Shown here piece by piece: positions 48,700 through 58,550 of a DNA stretch of 64,000 bases. Both the position numbers and the translations under genes were made by a program. The notes under the pieces are model-generated. The model was not told the origin of the DNA. It saw only the letters and a list, made by a program, of their open reading frames with translations, and did no database searches. The stretch is from Hymenobacter jeollabukensis. GTDB taxonomy: Bacteria; Bacteroidota; Bacteroidia; Cytophagales; Hymenobacteraceae. Where the stretch lies: contig NZ_VAJM01000008.1 in the NCBI RefSeq assembly GCF_005771675.1, positions 248,001 to 312,000 of the forward strand, in the 5' to 3' direction. How positions within the stretch are numbered: position 1 is the first letter of the stretch; each line of letters begins with the position of its first letter.

Positions 48700-49305
48700 G
48701 TGCGTCCGCCCGCTGATCCGGCCGTGGCGTTTGGGCCCGCCCACGAAATCGGCATGAGCGGACCGGCCGTGGCGCCGGCATGCTTCCGCGGCCAGCAGTT
48801 GCGTGGGGAGTTTTTAGCCGATTCCGCCGTGCGTTCCGACTGCGGCCGCTACGTGGTGTTGAGCCAGTTTCGCCCTTCTAAACGGACGCAGCGTTGGCGT
48901 ACGGGAGCTGCCGCAGGCTTCGTTTTGGTCTTTGCGGTGGCAATAGGCACCGATAAATGGCCTTGGCTGGATGCGGTGGCTGGCGGCTTAGCCGTCGCGG
49001 CCGCCGTTCTGCTGGCAGGGGTGACGGTGGGCGGTGCGTTTCTCTCGCTCCTGGCACCGCTTACCGGGGCGGGGCGGTTCGGCGGACCGTTTCGCTTGCT
49101 GCTGCTCGATGAGCACACCGGGCAATGCTGGGTGCAGCGCGGGGGGGATGAGGTAATCGTGCCGCTGGAGCTGAATCGTGCCGGCCGCCTGCGCTACCAG
49201 CCGGCTTTGGCCGACTGGGCACCGCGTACGGTGAAAGTCGGTACGGCAACTTTCCGCAAGCGGCGGCCGGAGCAGGTTTTTGCGGCGGCGGAATTGCTGG
49301 CGTAA
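48700..49305 (+). CDS. Hypothetical membrane protein
   Basis: 201 residues with two hydrophobic helices in the middle (AAAGFVLVFAVAIGTDKWPWL, AVAGGLAVAAAVLLAGVTVGGAFLSLL) and a beta-rich C-terminus (GPFRLLLLDEHTGQCWVQRGG). No known domain. The GTG at 48700 is 3 bp after the LysM gene stop; the ATG at 48754 is an alternative. Possibly co-transcribed with the LysM gene. Confidence 0.55.
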   Translation: MRPPADPAVAFGPAHEIGMSGPAVAPACFRGQQLRGEFLADSAVRSDCGRYVVLSQFRPSKRTQRWRTGAAAGFVLVFAVAIGTDKWPWLDAVAGGLAVAAAVLLAGVTVGGAFLSLLAPLTGAGRFGGPFRLLLLDEHTGQCWVQRGGDEVIVPLELNRAGRLRYQPALADWAPRTVKVGTATFRKRRPEQVFAAAELLA

Positions 49306-49388
49306 CATCATTGTTGAGCTACCCGCGGCGCACCGGCCGCGTTTTCATCTACCTGCTGCGGCTGCGGCCGCGGGTTGCCCTTCTGCTC

Positions 49389-50147
49389 TTGACTCACTCC
49401 GAAATCCAGGCCCTGCTCGACGACCGGTACCGGCGCTACGATCAGCCGGCCTTCATTGCGCCCGACCCCATCAGCCTGCCGCACCGCTACTCGCAGCGGG
49501 CCGACATCGAAATCAGCGGACTGTTTGCGGCCCTGCTGGCCTGGGGCAAGCGCAGCATCATTCTCAAGAAGATGGACGAGCTGCTCGCGCGCATGGACCA
49601 CGCCCCGCACCAGTTCATCCTCGGCCACCAGGACGACGACCTGCGCCGGCTGGAAAAGTTCTGCCACCGCACCTTCTGCGACACCGACCTGCTCTACTTC
49701 GTGCACTGGCTGCGCTGGTACTACCGGCAGCACGAGACGCTGGAAGACGCCTTTCTGCACGGCGCAACGCAGCGCGAGCGGCTGGAAAACTTCCATCACC
49801 TGTTCTTCAGCCTGCCCGACGCGCCCGCGCGCACCCGCAAGCACGTGGCCACGCCGGCCCGCAACTCGGCCTGCAAGCGCGTGAACATGTACCTGCGCTG
49901 GATGGTGCGCCGCGACGAATACGGCGTCGACTTCGGCCTCTGGACGCGCCTCTCGCCCGCCGACCTCGTCTGCCCGCTCGACGTGCACGTGGAGCGCGTG
50001 GCCCGGCGCCTGGGCCTGCTCACGCGCAAGCAAACCGACTGGCAGGCCGCCACGGAGCTGACCGCCCGCCTGCGCGAATTTGACCCCACCGACCCGGTGA
50101 AGTACGACTTCGCGCTGTTCGGGCTGGGCATCGACGAGAAGTTCTAA
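49389..50147 (+). CDS. TIGR02757 (DUF2400) family protein
   Basis: 252 residues. Matches the TIGR02757/DUF2400 family of Bacteroidota by DPISLPHRYSQRADIEISGLFAALLAWGKRS, RRLEKFCHRTF and the C-terminal LVCPLDVHVERVARRLGLL. Function unknown; the helical repeats and pattern of basic residues recall HhH-type DNA glycosylases. No ATG is available; the TTG at 49389 lies at the expected place, with an earlier TTG at 49311. Confidence 0.85.
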   Translation: MTHSEIQALLDDRYRRYDQPAFIAPDPISLPHRYSQRADIEISGLFAALLAWGKRSIILKKMDELLARMDHAPHQFILGHQDDDLRRLEKFCHRTFCDTDLLYFVHWLRWYYRQHETLEDAFLHGATQRERLENFHHLFFSLPDAPARTRKHVATPARNSACKRVNMYLRWMVRRDEYGVDFGLWTRLSPADLVCPLDVHVERVARRLGLLTRKQTDWQAATELTARLREFDPTDPVKYDFALFGLGIDEKF

Positions 50148-50329
50148 GGGCGGCGGAGCCAGCTGCCCCGTAACTTGATTTAATAATCCGCCGCCACCCG
50201 CGAAGAAACCGGTATCGTATAGCTTTGCCTGAATCTTTCTGCCCCCGTGGCTGTTAGAGAAGGCTGCCGCTGCCGTCCGCGGCCGGCCCTTGTTCCTCCT
50301 CCCGACTACCCCGTACCCCCGATACCCTT

Positions 50330-52747
50330 TTGATTTACCCGCAAACCTTCGAGCAGAAAATCGGCTTCCAGCAGGTGCGTGAGCGGCTGAGTGAGCTGTG
50401 CCTGAGCCAGCTGGGCCGCCACTACGTGCAGAAAATGCAGTTTCAGCCCCGCGCCGACGAACTGAAAAAGCTGCTGCTCCAGACCGACGAATTCCGCCAG
50501 CTGCTCAACGCCGGCGCCGACTTTCCCAGCCAGTACTACCACGACGTGCACCCGCACCTGCTGCGGGCGCAGCTGCCCGGCGCCTTCCTGGAAGTGGCCG
50601 CGTTCTTCCAGATCAAAATGTCCTTGCGCACCATCCGCGAGGCGCTGACCTTTTTCACCCAGGCCCCCGAAGGGCTGTACCCCACGCTGCGCCTGCTCGG
50701 CATCGGCGTGCAGGCCGACCGCAACCTGCTCCTGGCCCTCGACAAGGTAGTGGACGACGAGGGCCACGTGCGCGACGACGCGACGCCCCTGCTGCGGCAG
50801 TTGCGCCAGGAGCTGATCAACCGCCAGGGCATCCTGCGCCGCTCCATTGCCGACGTGCTGCGCAAGGCCCGCTCCGAGGGCTGGACGCCCGAGGGCGCCG
50901 AGCCCACCATTCGCGGCGGGCGCCTGGTGCTGCCCATCGTGGCCGAGCACAAGCGCCGCATCAAGGGCCTGATCCACGACGAATCGGCCACGGGGCAGAC
51001 GGTGTACATCGAGCCGGAAGCGGTGTTCGAGCTCAATAACGACATCAAGGACCTCGAAAATGCCTGGCACCGCGAGTTGGTGCGCATCCTGATCAGCCTG
51101 ACCGACCAGCTGCGCCCCCACATTCCGGATTTGCGCCGCGCCTACCAGTTCCTGGGTTTGCTGGACTTCGTCCGCGCTAAGGCCCGCCTGGCCCAGCAGC
51201 TCGAAGCCGTGCTGCCGCGTCTGCACCCGCGCCCGCTCATCCGCTGGGAGCAGGCCCGCCACCCTTTGCTGTACCTCAACTTCAAGGAGCAGGGCCGCGA
51301 GGTGGTGCCGCTGGACCTGGAGCTGACGCCCGAGCAGCGCATCCTGGTTATTTCCGGGCCGAACGCCGGCGGTAAGTCGGTGGCCATGAAGACGGTGGGA
51401 CTGGTGCAGTACATGCTGCAGTGCGGCCTACTCATTTCCGTGCGCGAGGGTTCCGAAGCCGGCGTGTTCGACGACATCTTCCTCGACATCGGCGATGAGC
51501 AGAGCCTGGAAAACGACCTGAGCACGTATTCCTCGCACCTGACGCACATGAAGCAGTTTCTGCTCCTGGCCAACAAGCGCAGCCTGGTGCTCATCGACGA
51601 ATTCGGTACCGGTACCGAGCCGGTGCTCGGGGGCGCCATTGCCGAAGCAGTGCTGAGCGAGCTGAACCGGGTGCGGGCCTTCGGCGTCATCACCACGCAC
51701 TACACCAACCTGAAGAACCTGGCCGAGCGCACGCCGGGCCTCGTCAACGGGGCCATGCGCTACGACCCGAAGCACCTGCAGCCGCTCTACCGGCTGGAAA
51801 CGGGCAAGCCGGGCTCGTCCTTCGCCCTGGAAATTGCCCGCAAGATCGGTCTGCCCAAGACCATCGTGGAGCGGGCTTCGCAGCTCGTGGGCAAGGAAAA
51901 AGTGCGCTACGACCGGCTGCTGGAAGAGCTGGAAGCCGAAAAGGCCCAGCTGGAAAAGCGCAGCGCCGAAGCCGAGAAAAACGAGCGGCGCATGAAAAAG
52001 CTGGCCCAGGAGTACCAGGAGCTGAAAAACCACGTCGAAGAAACCCGGCAGGACGTTATCCGCGAGGCCAAGCAGAAAGCCAAGCTGCTGCTCAAGGACA
52101 CCAACGCCCAGATCGAGGCCACCATCCAGGAAATCCGCACGGCCGGGGCCGAGAAGGAACAAACCAAAGCCGCCCGCCAGAAGCTCGACTCTTTCGTGCA
52201 GAAGGAGCTGAAGACGGAGCTGCCCAAGCCCCGCGGCACCCGCGAAGTGGCCGACCCCAAAGCCCTTAAGCCCGGCGACAAGGTGGCCCTGATCGGGCAG
52301 GAAGGCTACGGCGAGCTGGTGGGCCTGAAGGGCAACACGGCCGAGGTGCTCTTCGGCGGGCTGAAAACCATCGTGAAGGTGGCCCAGCTGGAAAAGGTGA
52401 CGCGCTCCGAAATCCGGGAGCGGGAAAAGGAAGCCGCCCGCAAGGCCCCGGCCTCCGAAGCCCGCAGCGGCAGCAACATGGACGTGACCGGGCGCATGGC
52501 CGGCTTCAGCACCACCCTCGACCTGCGCGGGGAGCGGGCCGAAGATGCCCTGCAGCGCGTGATGAACTACGTCGACGACGCCATCATGCTCGGCGTGCCG
52601 GAGCTGAAGTTCATTCACGGCCGCGGCAACGGCGTGCTGCGCCAGGTAGTGCGCGACTACCTGCACTCCCAGCGGGCCGTGGCCAGCGTGGCTGACGAGC
52701 ACGCCGACCGCGGCGGCGACGGCGTGACGGTGGCCGTGCTCAAGTAA
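50330..52747 (+). CDS. mutS2: MutS2 family ATPase/endonuclease
   Basis: 805 residues. MutS core with Walker A SGPNAGGKS (about 341-349), Walker B LVLIDEFGTGTEP, a long charged coiled coil (about 520-640), and a C-terminal Smr nuclease domain with LDLRGERAEDAL and HGRGNGVLR. MutS2 suppresses homologous recombination or rescues stalled ribosomes in different bacteria. It starts with TTG at 50330, preceded by no clear RBS. Long GC-rich terminator follows. Confidence 0.96.
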   Translation: MIYPQTFEQKIGFQQVRERLSELCLSQLGRHYVQKMQFQPRADELKKLLLQTDEFRQLLNAGADFPSQYYHDVHPHLLRAQLPGAFLEVAAFFQIKMSLRTIREALTFFTQAPEGLYPTLRLLGIGVQADRNLLLALDKVVDDEGHVRDDATPLLRQLRQELINRQGILRRSIADVLRKARSEGWTPEGAEPTIRGGRLVLPIVAEHKRRIKGLIHDESATGQTVYIEPEAVFELNNDIKDLENAWHRELVRILISLTDQLRPHIPDLRRAYQFLGLLDFVRAKARLAQQLEAVLPRLHPRPLIRWEQARHPLLYLNFKEQGREVVPLDLELTPEQRILVISGPNAGGKSVAMKTVGLVQYMLQCGLLISVREGSEAGVFDDIFLDIGDEQSLENDLSTYSSHLTHMKQFLLLANKRSLVLIDEFGTGTEPVLGGAIAEAVLSELNRVRAFGVITTHYTNLKNLAERTPGLVNGAMRYDPKHLQPLYRLETGKPGSSFALEIARKIGLPKTIVERASQLVGKEKVRYDRLLEELEAEKAQLEKRSAEAEKNERRMKKLAQEYQELKNHVEETRQDVIREAKQKAKLLLKDTNAQIEATIQEIRTAGAEKEQTKAARQKLDSFVQKELKTELPKPRGTREVADPKALKPGDKVALIGQEGYGELVGLKGNTAEVLFGGLKTIVKVAQLEKVTRSEIREREKEAARKAPASEARSGSNMDVTGRMAGFSTTLDLRGERAEDALQRVMNYVDDAIMLGVPELKFIHGRGNGVLRQVVRDYLHSQRAVASVADEHADRGGDGVTVAVLK

Positions 52748-52769
52748 GCAGCAACGATACGCGAACTGC

Positions 52770-52846
52770 GGCACCCTGCCGAAAACGCCAACGGGCCGGC
52801 TCTTCCTTGCGAAGAGCCGGCCCGTTGCTGTTTTCGGCAGGGTGCC
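52770..52846. terminator. Very long two-part bidirectional terminator
   Basis: Outer arms 52770-52786 / 52830-52846 (17 bp, perfect) and inner arms 52789-52804 / 52812-52827 (16 bp, perfect) separated by 2-nt bulges. It ends two convergent genes. Confidence 0.88.
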
Positions 52847-52849
52847 GGT

Positions 52850-53884
52850 TTACTTCTTGCGGGTAATCATCGGTACGGCCGGCTGGGTGCTGATGCCCAT
52901 GCTGTTGCCCGACGACACACGGATGTAGTAGGTGGTGCCGGCCTGCAGGTCGGTCAGCGTCATCTGGTGCTGGGTGACGGGCGTCTTGTCCTCCACCACG
53001 CCGCCCAGGGCGGGGCTGGCACCGTACTCAATCTTGGTGGTGCCGGGGTTTATCGTGCTGAAATCAACCGTGATGCTGTTCTTGGTTACGGCCACCGGTA
53101 CCGGCTCACCCTTGATGACGGGCAGGCCGCCGGCCACCACGAAGTCGGTGCTCAGGCGGGGCAGCAGCTGGTAGCCGGTGGGCGTACCGGTAGGGGAGTG
53201 CTGGCCCACCACGCCCACCAGGTCAAACTTGCCTTCGGGCGGGGTGAAGCCCACCAGGCCGTTGGGGCCGGTGGACGGGGCCGAGATGCGCACGATGGCA
53301 CCGGCCTGCCCGTTGATGAGGTAGTTCACGTTGCCCACCAGGGCCGGGGCGGGCTGGCCGCCGGTGGTGCTCAGACGCTCCACTTCGGTAATTTTCACCA
53401 GGCGGCCTTCGTAGGCTTCGCTCAGCACCTTGGTCAGCTCGGCGGCGGGCACCGTCACGGCCCCGAACTTCCGGCCCGAGGCGAGCTTCTTCACCGACTG
53501 CACCGGGTCCATTTCCAGCAGGCTGTTGTAGTTTTTCAGCACGCCGTGGGCTTCCACGCTGTCACCGGGCATCAGGTTTTTCAGGTCTTCCAAGGTGTTG
53601 GAGAACAAACCCAGCCCGCCTTCCTTGTCCTGGATATAGCGGATGTTGCCCAGCTCCGGGCCGTTGACGACCACGCCGCGCACCGTGACGGTAGCGCCAG
53701 GCTCGGTCGTGCGCACCGAAGCCAGCGTGGGCGGGCCAGCCGGTGCCGCCGGGGCAGCGGGCGTAGCCGGGGCCTTGGTGGTCGTGGTGGTGGTAGTGGT
53801 ACGCTTGGTGGTCCGGGTCTGCTGGGCCCGGGCGGTCATCAGGGCGCTGCTAAGCAGCAGCGCTAAAAGAGTCAATTTTTTCAT
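52850..53884 (-). CDS. Exported OB-fold (DUF5689-like) plus fibronectin type III protein
   Basis: 344 residues. A signal peptide is followed by a Thr-run (residues about 23-36), then an OB-fold-like domain (TVTVRGVVVNGPELGNIRYIQDKEGGLGLF, MPGDSVEAHGVLKNYNSLLEMDP) seen in DUF5689-type proteins, and a C-terminal fibronectin type III domain (TTKIEYGASP, MTLTDLQAGTTYYIRVSSGN). Adhesive or scaffold role likely; partner unknown. Confidence 0.75.
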   Translation of the reverse strand: MKKLTLLALLLSSALMTARAQQTRTTKRTTTTTTTTKAPATPAAPAAPAGPPTLASVRTTEPGATVTVRGVVVNGPELGNIRYIQDKEGGLGLFSNTLEDLKNLMPGDSVEAHGVLKNYNSLLEMDPVQSVKKLASGRKFGAVTVPAAELTKVLSEAYEGRLVKITEVERLSTTGGQPAPALVGNVNYLINGQAGAIVRISAPSTGPNGLVGFTPPEGKFDLVGVVGQHSPTGTPTGYQLLPRLSTDFVVAGGLPVIKGEPVPVAVTKNSITVDFSTINPGTTKIEYGASPALGGVVEDKTPVTQHQMTLTDLQAGTTYYIRVSSGNSMGISTQPAVPMITRKK

Positions 53885-54087
53885 TGGAGGCGAGGAGGCG
53901 GCAATAGGTATAGGGGCGGCAAGCTCTACACAAATTTGGGCTTAGTTCCTGAGACTATTGCAATGAGAAGGGTGGGTATTCCTGAAATTTAATATTTAAG
54001 TCCTGTTTTTAAGCCATTACTCGTGTAGTAAGCCCGCGCCGCAGCGTTCAGGGCCGATTTCCCAAAGTCGTGCCAACGTCTGCCGGG

Positions 54088-55128
54088 CTAGATGATGTTG
54101 ACTTCCGGGTGCAGCTCGATGCCGAATTTCTCGCGCACCGAGGCAATAATTTCCTCGGCCAGGGCGCGCACTTCGAGGCCGGTGGCCCCGCCGTGATTCA
54201 CCAGTACCAGCGCCTGCCGGTCGTGCACGCCGTAGCGGCCCTCCCCGGCGCGGTGGCCCTTCCAGCCGCACTGCTCGATCAGCCAGCCCGCGGGCACCTT
54301 CACGCCGCCGGGCACCGGGTAGCCGGGTAGCTCGGGGAACTGCGCCTTGAGCGCGTCGAACTTGGCCTGCGACACCTCCGGGTTCTTGAAGAAGGAGCCC
54401 GCGTTACCGATCTGGGCCGGGTCGGGCAGCTTGCTGCGCCGGATGCTGATGACGGCCTGGCTGACCTGCTGCGGGGTGGGCTCCTCGGTCACGCCCATTT
54501 CCTCCAGCGTCGTGCGGATGGCCCCGTACGAGGTATTGGCCTGGGGCCGGCGGTGCAGGCGCAGCACCACGCCCGTCACGATGTACTGGTTGCGCAGTGG
54601 GCCCTTGAATACCGATTCGCGGTACCCGAAGCCACACTCCTCGCGCGAGAAGCGCCGCTGCGTGCCGCTGCTGATTTCCACCGCTTCGAGGTACTCAAAG
54701 GCGTCCTTTAGCTCCACGCCGTAGGCCCCGATGTTCTGCAGCGGGGCCGCGCCCACCGTGCCCGGTATCAAGGACAGGTTTTCGATGCCCGACAGGCCCT
54801 GGCCAAGCGCGTACTCCACCAGCCCGTGCCACGACTCGCCCGCCCCGGCCCGCACCAGCACGGTGCCGTCGGCCTGCTCGTCGAGGGTTTCCAGCCCGCG
54901 GATTTCGTTTTTGAGCACTACGCCGTCGAAGTCCTGGGTGAAGAGCAGGTTGGAGCCGCCGCCGAGCACCAGCTTCGGGGTCTGCTGCACCTCGGGCAGC
55001 TGCAGCAGGGCGCGCAGCTCCTCGGCCGAGCGGAAGGGGGCAAACAGGCGGGCTTTGGCGTCGATGCCGAAGGTATTGTAGGCGCGCAGCGACACGTCGT
55101 GCTGCAGGGCGGGAGAAGCGCTAGACAT
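54088..55128 (-). CDS. murB: UDP-N-acetylmuramate dehydrogenase
   Basis: 346 residues, E. coli-type (type I) MurB. FAD-binding LGGGSNLLF, the loop IPGTVGAAPLQNIGAYG, active-site Ser in GNAGSFFKNP and the C-terminal Glu in LHPEVN. It reduces the enolpyruvyl group to form UDP-MurNAc for peptidoglycan. The ATG at 55128 is 4 nt downstream of a perfect -7 box, so the mRNA is probably leaderless. Confidence 0.97.
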   Translation of the reverse strand: MSSASPALQHDVSLRAYNTFGIDAKARLFAPFRSAEELRALLQLPEVQQTPKLVLGGGSNLLFTQDFDGVVLKNEIRGLETLDEQADGTVLVRAGAGESWHGLVEYALGQGLSGIENLSLIPGTVGAAPLQNIGAYGVELKDAFEYLEAVEISSGTQRRFSREECGFGYRESVFKGPLRNQYIVTGVVLRLHRRPQANTSYGAIRTTLEEMGVTEEPTPQQVSQAVISIRRSKLPDPAQIGNAGSFFKNPEVSQAKFDALKAQFPELPGYPVPGGVKVPAGWLIEQCGWKGHRAGEGRYGVHDRQALVLVNHGGATGLEVRALAEEIIASVREKFGIELHPEVNII

Positions 55129-55132
55129 GGGG

Positions 55133-55140
55133 CAAAGATA
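55133..55140 (-). promoter_or_regulatory. -7 box of murB
   Basis: TATCTTTG on the minus strand, perfect consensus, 4 nt before the start codon. No -33 TTG is evident. Confidence 0.7.
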
Positions 55141-55226
55141 GCGGGGGCGGCGCGCCAGCGGCGAAAACAGCCGCGCCCGCTACCAACAGAGGCAGCGGGC
55201 GCGGCAAAACGCGGGTAACGACCGGC

Positions 55227-56633
55227 TTAGCGCACGCGGTAGCCGCTCACGGCGTAGTAGAGCAGGTAGGCGTAGCAGAGGGCGGGCAGCAGGAAGGCCA
55301 CGCGCAGGCCGCCGGCGTAGGTGGCCGCCCAGCCCATCAGCAGCGGCACGATGGCCCCGCCCACGATGGCCATGATCAGGTACGAGGAACCCTGCTTGGT
55401 GAATGGCCCGAGGCCTTTGATGGCCAGCGGGAAAATCACCGGCCACATAATCGAGTTCATCAGCCCGCAGAGCACCACCAGCCACAGGGCCGCCTCGCCG
55501 CGCACCGCAATGGAGGCCAGCACGAACACCACCCCGGCGGCGCACACTGCCGCCAGGGCCTTCCGGTCGTTGATGCGGGTGAGCAGCGGAATGCCCACCA
55601 CCCTGCCCACCAGGGAGCCAAACCAGTAGGAAGCCACCAGCACCGCGCCCACGGCCTTGGTGAAGCCGGCGGTGGTGTCGATAGCGGCCGGGGCCTGCCC
55701 GAAGAGCACGGCCAGGAAGTTGGTGGCCACGTTCAGCCCGCGCACCAGCGCCTGGGTGAAGTCGCTGAGCTGGGTGATGCCCTGGGCCTCGCCGTAGCGG
55801 ATCAGGAAGGAGCCCAGGCCCACTTCCACACCCACGTAGAGGAAGATGGCCGCCACGCCCAGGCGCAGGTGGGGGAAGTCCAGCGCCGACTTGCGGCCGC
55901 TGCCGGCCGTCAGGTCCGGGGTGTCGGCTTCGTTGTCGGCCTGCATGCCTTCGATTTCGGGCAGCTTCAGCAGGAAGAACACCCCGGCCAGCACGGCCAG
56001 GAAGGCGGCCAGGCCCAGGTAGGGCGCTTTCACCAGCGTAGCTTCTTCGGCCAGACGCTCGGCCGCCGGCAGGGCCGCCAGGCGGGCCTTGAGCACGGCC
56101 GAGCCGCCGAATAGCAGCATGCCGCCGAGCAGGGGCGAGAGGGTGCCGCCGAGGTTGTTGGCCACGCCCACAATGCTCACGCGGCTGGCGGCGCGGCTGG
56201 CCGGCCCCAGCACCGATACGTAAGGATTGGCCGCGACTTGCAGCAAGGTTACGCCCGCCCCGAGCACGCCCAGGCCGAGCAGGAACACGGCGAAGGTGCG
56301 CGAGTTGGCCGCCGGCACGAAGAGCAGCGCGCCCGCCGCCATCACCAGCAGCCCCAGCACGATGCCGCGCTGATAGCCCAGGCGCCGCAGCACGTAGCCC
56401 GCCGGCAACGACATCAGGAAGTAGGCCCCGAAAAAGGCAAACTGCACCAGGGACGACTGCAGGTCGGTGAGCTGACACACGTCCTTGAGGTAGGGCATCA
56501 GCACGTCGTTGAAGTTGGTGACGGCCCCGAACAGGAAGAACAGCGAGGTCATGGCCGCCATGGGCAGCGCGTAGCTGCGGGCGGGGCCGGCGGCGACGGT
56601 GGTGGGAGTGGAGGAAGTAGTGGGAGCGGCCAT
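55227..56633 (-). CDS. Sugar:proton symporter (FucP/GluP-like MFS)
   Basis: 468 residues, twelve membrane helices. The FucP/GluP type is indicated by FFLFGAVTNFNDVLMPYLKDVCQLT in helix 1 and the loop YVLRRLGYQRGIVLGL. The longer central loop carries Glu/Asp (EGMQADNEADTPDLT). It would import fucose, glucose, galactose or a similar sugar. ATG at 56633 fits. Divergent from the rRNA methyltransferase gene. Confidence 0.9.
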   Translation of the reverse strand: MAAPTTSSTPTTVAAGPARSYALPMAAMTSLFFLFGAVTNFNDVLMPYLKDVCQLTDLQSSLVQFAFFGAYFLMSLPAGYVLRRLGYQRGIVLGLLVMAAGALLFVPAANSRTFAVFLLGLGVLGAGVTLLQVAANPYVSVLGPASRAASRVSIVGVANNLGGTLSPLLGGMLLFGGSAVLKARLAALPAAERLAEEATLVKAPYLGLAAFLAVLAGVFFLLKLPEIEGMQADNEADTPDLTAGSGRKSALDFPHLRLGVAAIFLYVGVEVGLGSFLIRYGEAQGITQLSDFTQALVRGLNVATNFLAVLFGQAPAAIDTTAGFTKAVGAVLVASYWFGSLVGRVVGIPLLTRINDRKALAAVCAAGVVFVLASIAVRGEAALWLVVLCGLMNSIMWPVIFPLAIKGLGPFTKQGSSYLIMAIVGGAIVPLLMGWAATYAGGLRVAFLLPALCYAYLLYYAVSGYRVR

Positions 56634-56748
56634 CGAGGCGGGGGTAGCGGGGAAGGAGGCCTTAAATATAGGAAACCGCCGCGCTAAGCCGGGTTGCTGC
56701 GGGCTTTTGCGCACCTTTGCAGCCCCGTTTTCCTTTCCCCATTTGCGT

Positions 56749-57930
56749 ATGGCTTCCCGCGCCGCCGAATTGTACCTGACCGCCACCACCCAGTTTGGCC
56801 TCGAAGAGTTGCTGGCCGAAGAGCTACGCCAGCTGGGCGCCACCGACCTGCAGGTGGGCACCCGCGTGGTGGAGTTCAAGGGCAACAAGCAGCTGCTCTA
56901 CGAAGCCGTGCTCTGGTGCCGCACCGCCGTGCGCATCATGCTGCCCTTCGCCGATTTCGCCGCCCCCGACGAGCGGAGCCTCTACCGCGAGGTCAGCCGC
57001 ATCGACTGGAGCCAGTACCTGCGGGCCGACCAGACCTTCGCCATTACGGCCGTCACCAACCGCTCCAACCTGGAGCACTCCCTCTACATCGCCCAGCTCA
57101 CCAAGGACGCCATCGTCGACCAGTTCCGGGCGCGCACCGGCCAGCGGCCCAGCGTCGACCCGGTGAAGCCCGACGTGCGCCTGCACCTGCACTTGTTCGA
57201 GAACGAGGCCGTCCTCTCGCTCGACGCGGTGGGCGAGTCCCTGCACCGGCGCGGCTACCGGCAGCTCACCAACGAGGCGCCCATGAACGAGGTGCTGGCC
57301 GCCGGCCTGATCATGCTCAGCGGCTGGGACGGCCGCCGGCCCCTCATCGACCCGATGTGCGGCTCGGGCACCATCCTCTGCGAGGCGGCCATGATTGCCC
57401 AGCGCATCGCGCCCGGCCTCTACCACCAGGGCGACTTCGCCTTCCAGCACTGGCCCGACTTCGAGCAGGCGCTCTGGGACTCGGTGGTCATGGATGCCAA
57501 ACAGGCCCGCCTCGAAGAGCCGCAGGCCTACCTGGCCGGCTCCGACCTCTCGGCCGAAACCCTGGAGCGGGCCCGCCAGAACGTGGCCGCCGCCGACCTG
57601 GAAGACTACATCCGGCTGGCCGTGCGCGACGTGCGCGACGCCCAGCCGCCCAAAAACGAGGAGCCCGGCATCCTGCTGATGAACCCGCCCTACGGGGAAC
57701 GAATCGGCGCCGAAGCGGAAATGGCCGGCCTCTACAAAACCATCGGCGACACGCTCAAAACCAACTTCCAGGGCTACGACGCCTACATCTTCACCGGCAA
57801 CGCGGAAGCGGCCAAAAGCGTGGGCCTGCGCACCTCGCGCCGCATCCCGCTCTACAACGGCCCCATCGAGTGCCGCCTGCTGAAATACGAGCTATACCGC
57901 GGCACCCGCAAAGGCCCGAAGGAGGAATAG
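56749..57930 (+). CDS. THUMP-domain 23S rRNA methyltransferase (RlmL/YpsC-like)
   Basis: 393 residues. N-terminal THUMP RNA-binding domain (about 1-160) and a Rossmann methyltransferase with PMCGSGTILCEAAMIA, a DLSAETLERARQN acidic loop and the catalytic NPPYGER. Members methylate N2 of a guanine in 23S rRNA (m2G2445 in E. coli RlmL). ATG at 56749; a CACCTTTG box lies 29 nt upstream. Confidence 0.95.
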   Translation: MASRAAELYLTATTQFGLEELLAEELRQLGATDLQVGTRVVEFKGNKQLLYEAVLWCRTAVRIMLPFADFAAPDERSLYREVSRIDWSQYLRADQTFAITAVTNRSNLEHSLYIAQLTKDAIVDQFRARTGQRPSVDPVKPDVRLHLHLFENEAVLSLDAVGESLHRRGYRQLTNEAPMNEVLAAGLIMLSGWDGRRPLIDPMCGSGTILCEAAMIAQRIAPGLYHQGDFAFQHWPDFEQALWDSVVMDAKQARLEEPQAYLAGSDLSAETLERARQNVAAADLEDYIRLAVRDVRDAQPPKNEEPGILLMNPPYGERIGAEAEMAGLYKTIGDTLKTNFQGYDAYIFTGNAEAAKSVGLRTSRRIPLYNGPIECRLLKYELYRGTRKGPKEE

Positions 57931-58049
57931 CCGGACACGGGCTTCGGCTTGACAAATCAGTTAGTTACACCCTGGCGCGGTGGTTTCATTGGCGTAGCGG
58001 TGGTTTCTCCCCGAGTCCGTTGGCCGCTGCCAACCGATTCTGTTGGCCT

Positions 58050-58484
58050 TCAATCCAACGCCGAACCTGCAGTGGCTGCCGGCGCCGGCCGCCGCGTGTA
58101 CTGCCACGCCCACAGGATGAGCAGGCCTTGCAGCGGCAGCCGCGCCCACAGCAGCCACTGCGGCGCCCCGATACCGCCGCCGGGCAGCCGGGCCATGTAC
58201 ACGTTGGCCGGAAACACGGCTACCAGCAGCGCCACCAGTCCCCAGGCCGCCAGCCGCCGCGTGCGCCGCGGCAGCAGCAGCAGCCCCAGCCCGATTTCGG
58301 CCGCCCCGCTCAGATATACCAGCGCCTCGGGCGCGGGCAGTCCCGGCGGCACGATGCGCACGAAGGGCCCGGGCCGCAGGAAGTGGAACACGCCGGCCGT
58401 GACGAACAGGGTAGCCAGGGCCAACAGGCTGAAGTGGGGCAACAGGCGGGCGGCGACGAGCGAAAATCGGGCGGCGGTAACCAT
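58050..58484 (-). CDS. DoxX-like membrane protein
   Basis: 144 residues with four membrane helices: LLALATLFVTAGVFHFLRP, ALVYLSGAAEIGLGLLLLP, RLAAWGLVALLVAVFPANVYMA and WLLWARLPLQGLLILWAWQY. The pattern GVFHFLRP...GAAEIGLG...FPANVYMA is that of the DoxX-like family, linked in some bacteria to redox or stress protection. Single gene. Confidence 0.86.
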   Translation of the reverse strand: MVTAARFSLVAARLLPHFSLLALATLFVTAGVFHFLRPGPFVRIVPPGLPAPEALVYLSGAAEIGLGLLLLPRRTRRLAAWGLVALLVAVFPANVYMARLPGGGIGAPQWLLWARLPLQGLLILWAWQYTRRPAPAATAGSALD

Positions 58485-58550
58485 GCAAAGGAAGTCAGGC
58501 CCCGGTAGTAGCGCGCTGCTCGGGAAAATGTTGCCGCATACGCCGTCGGG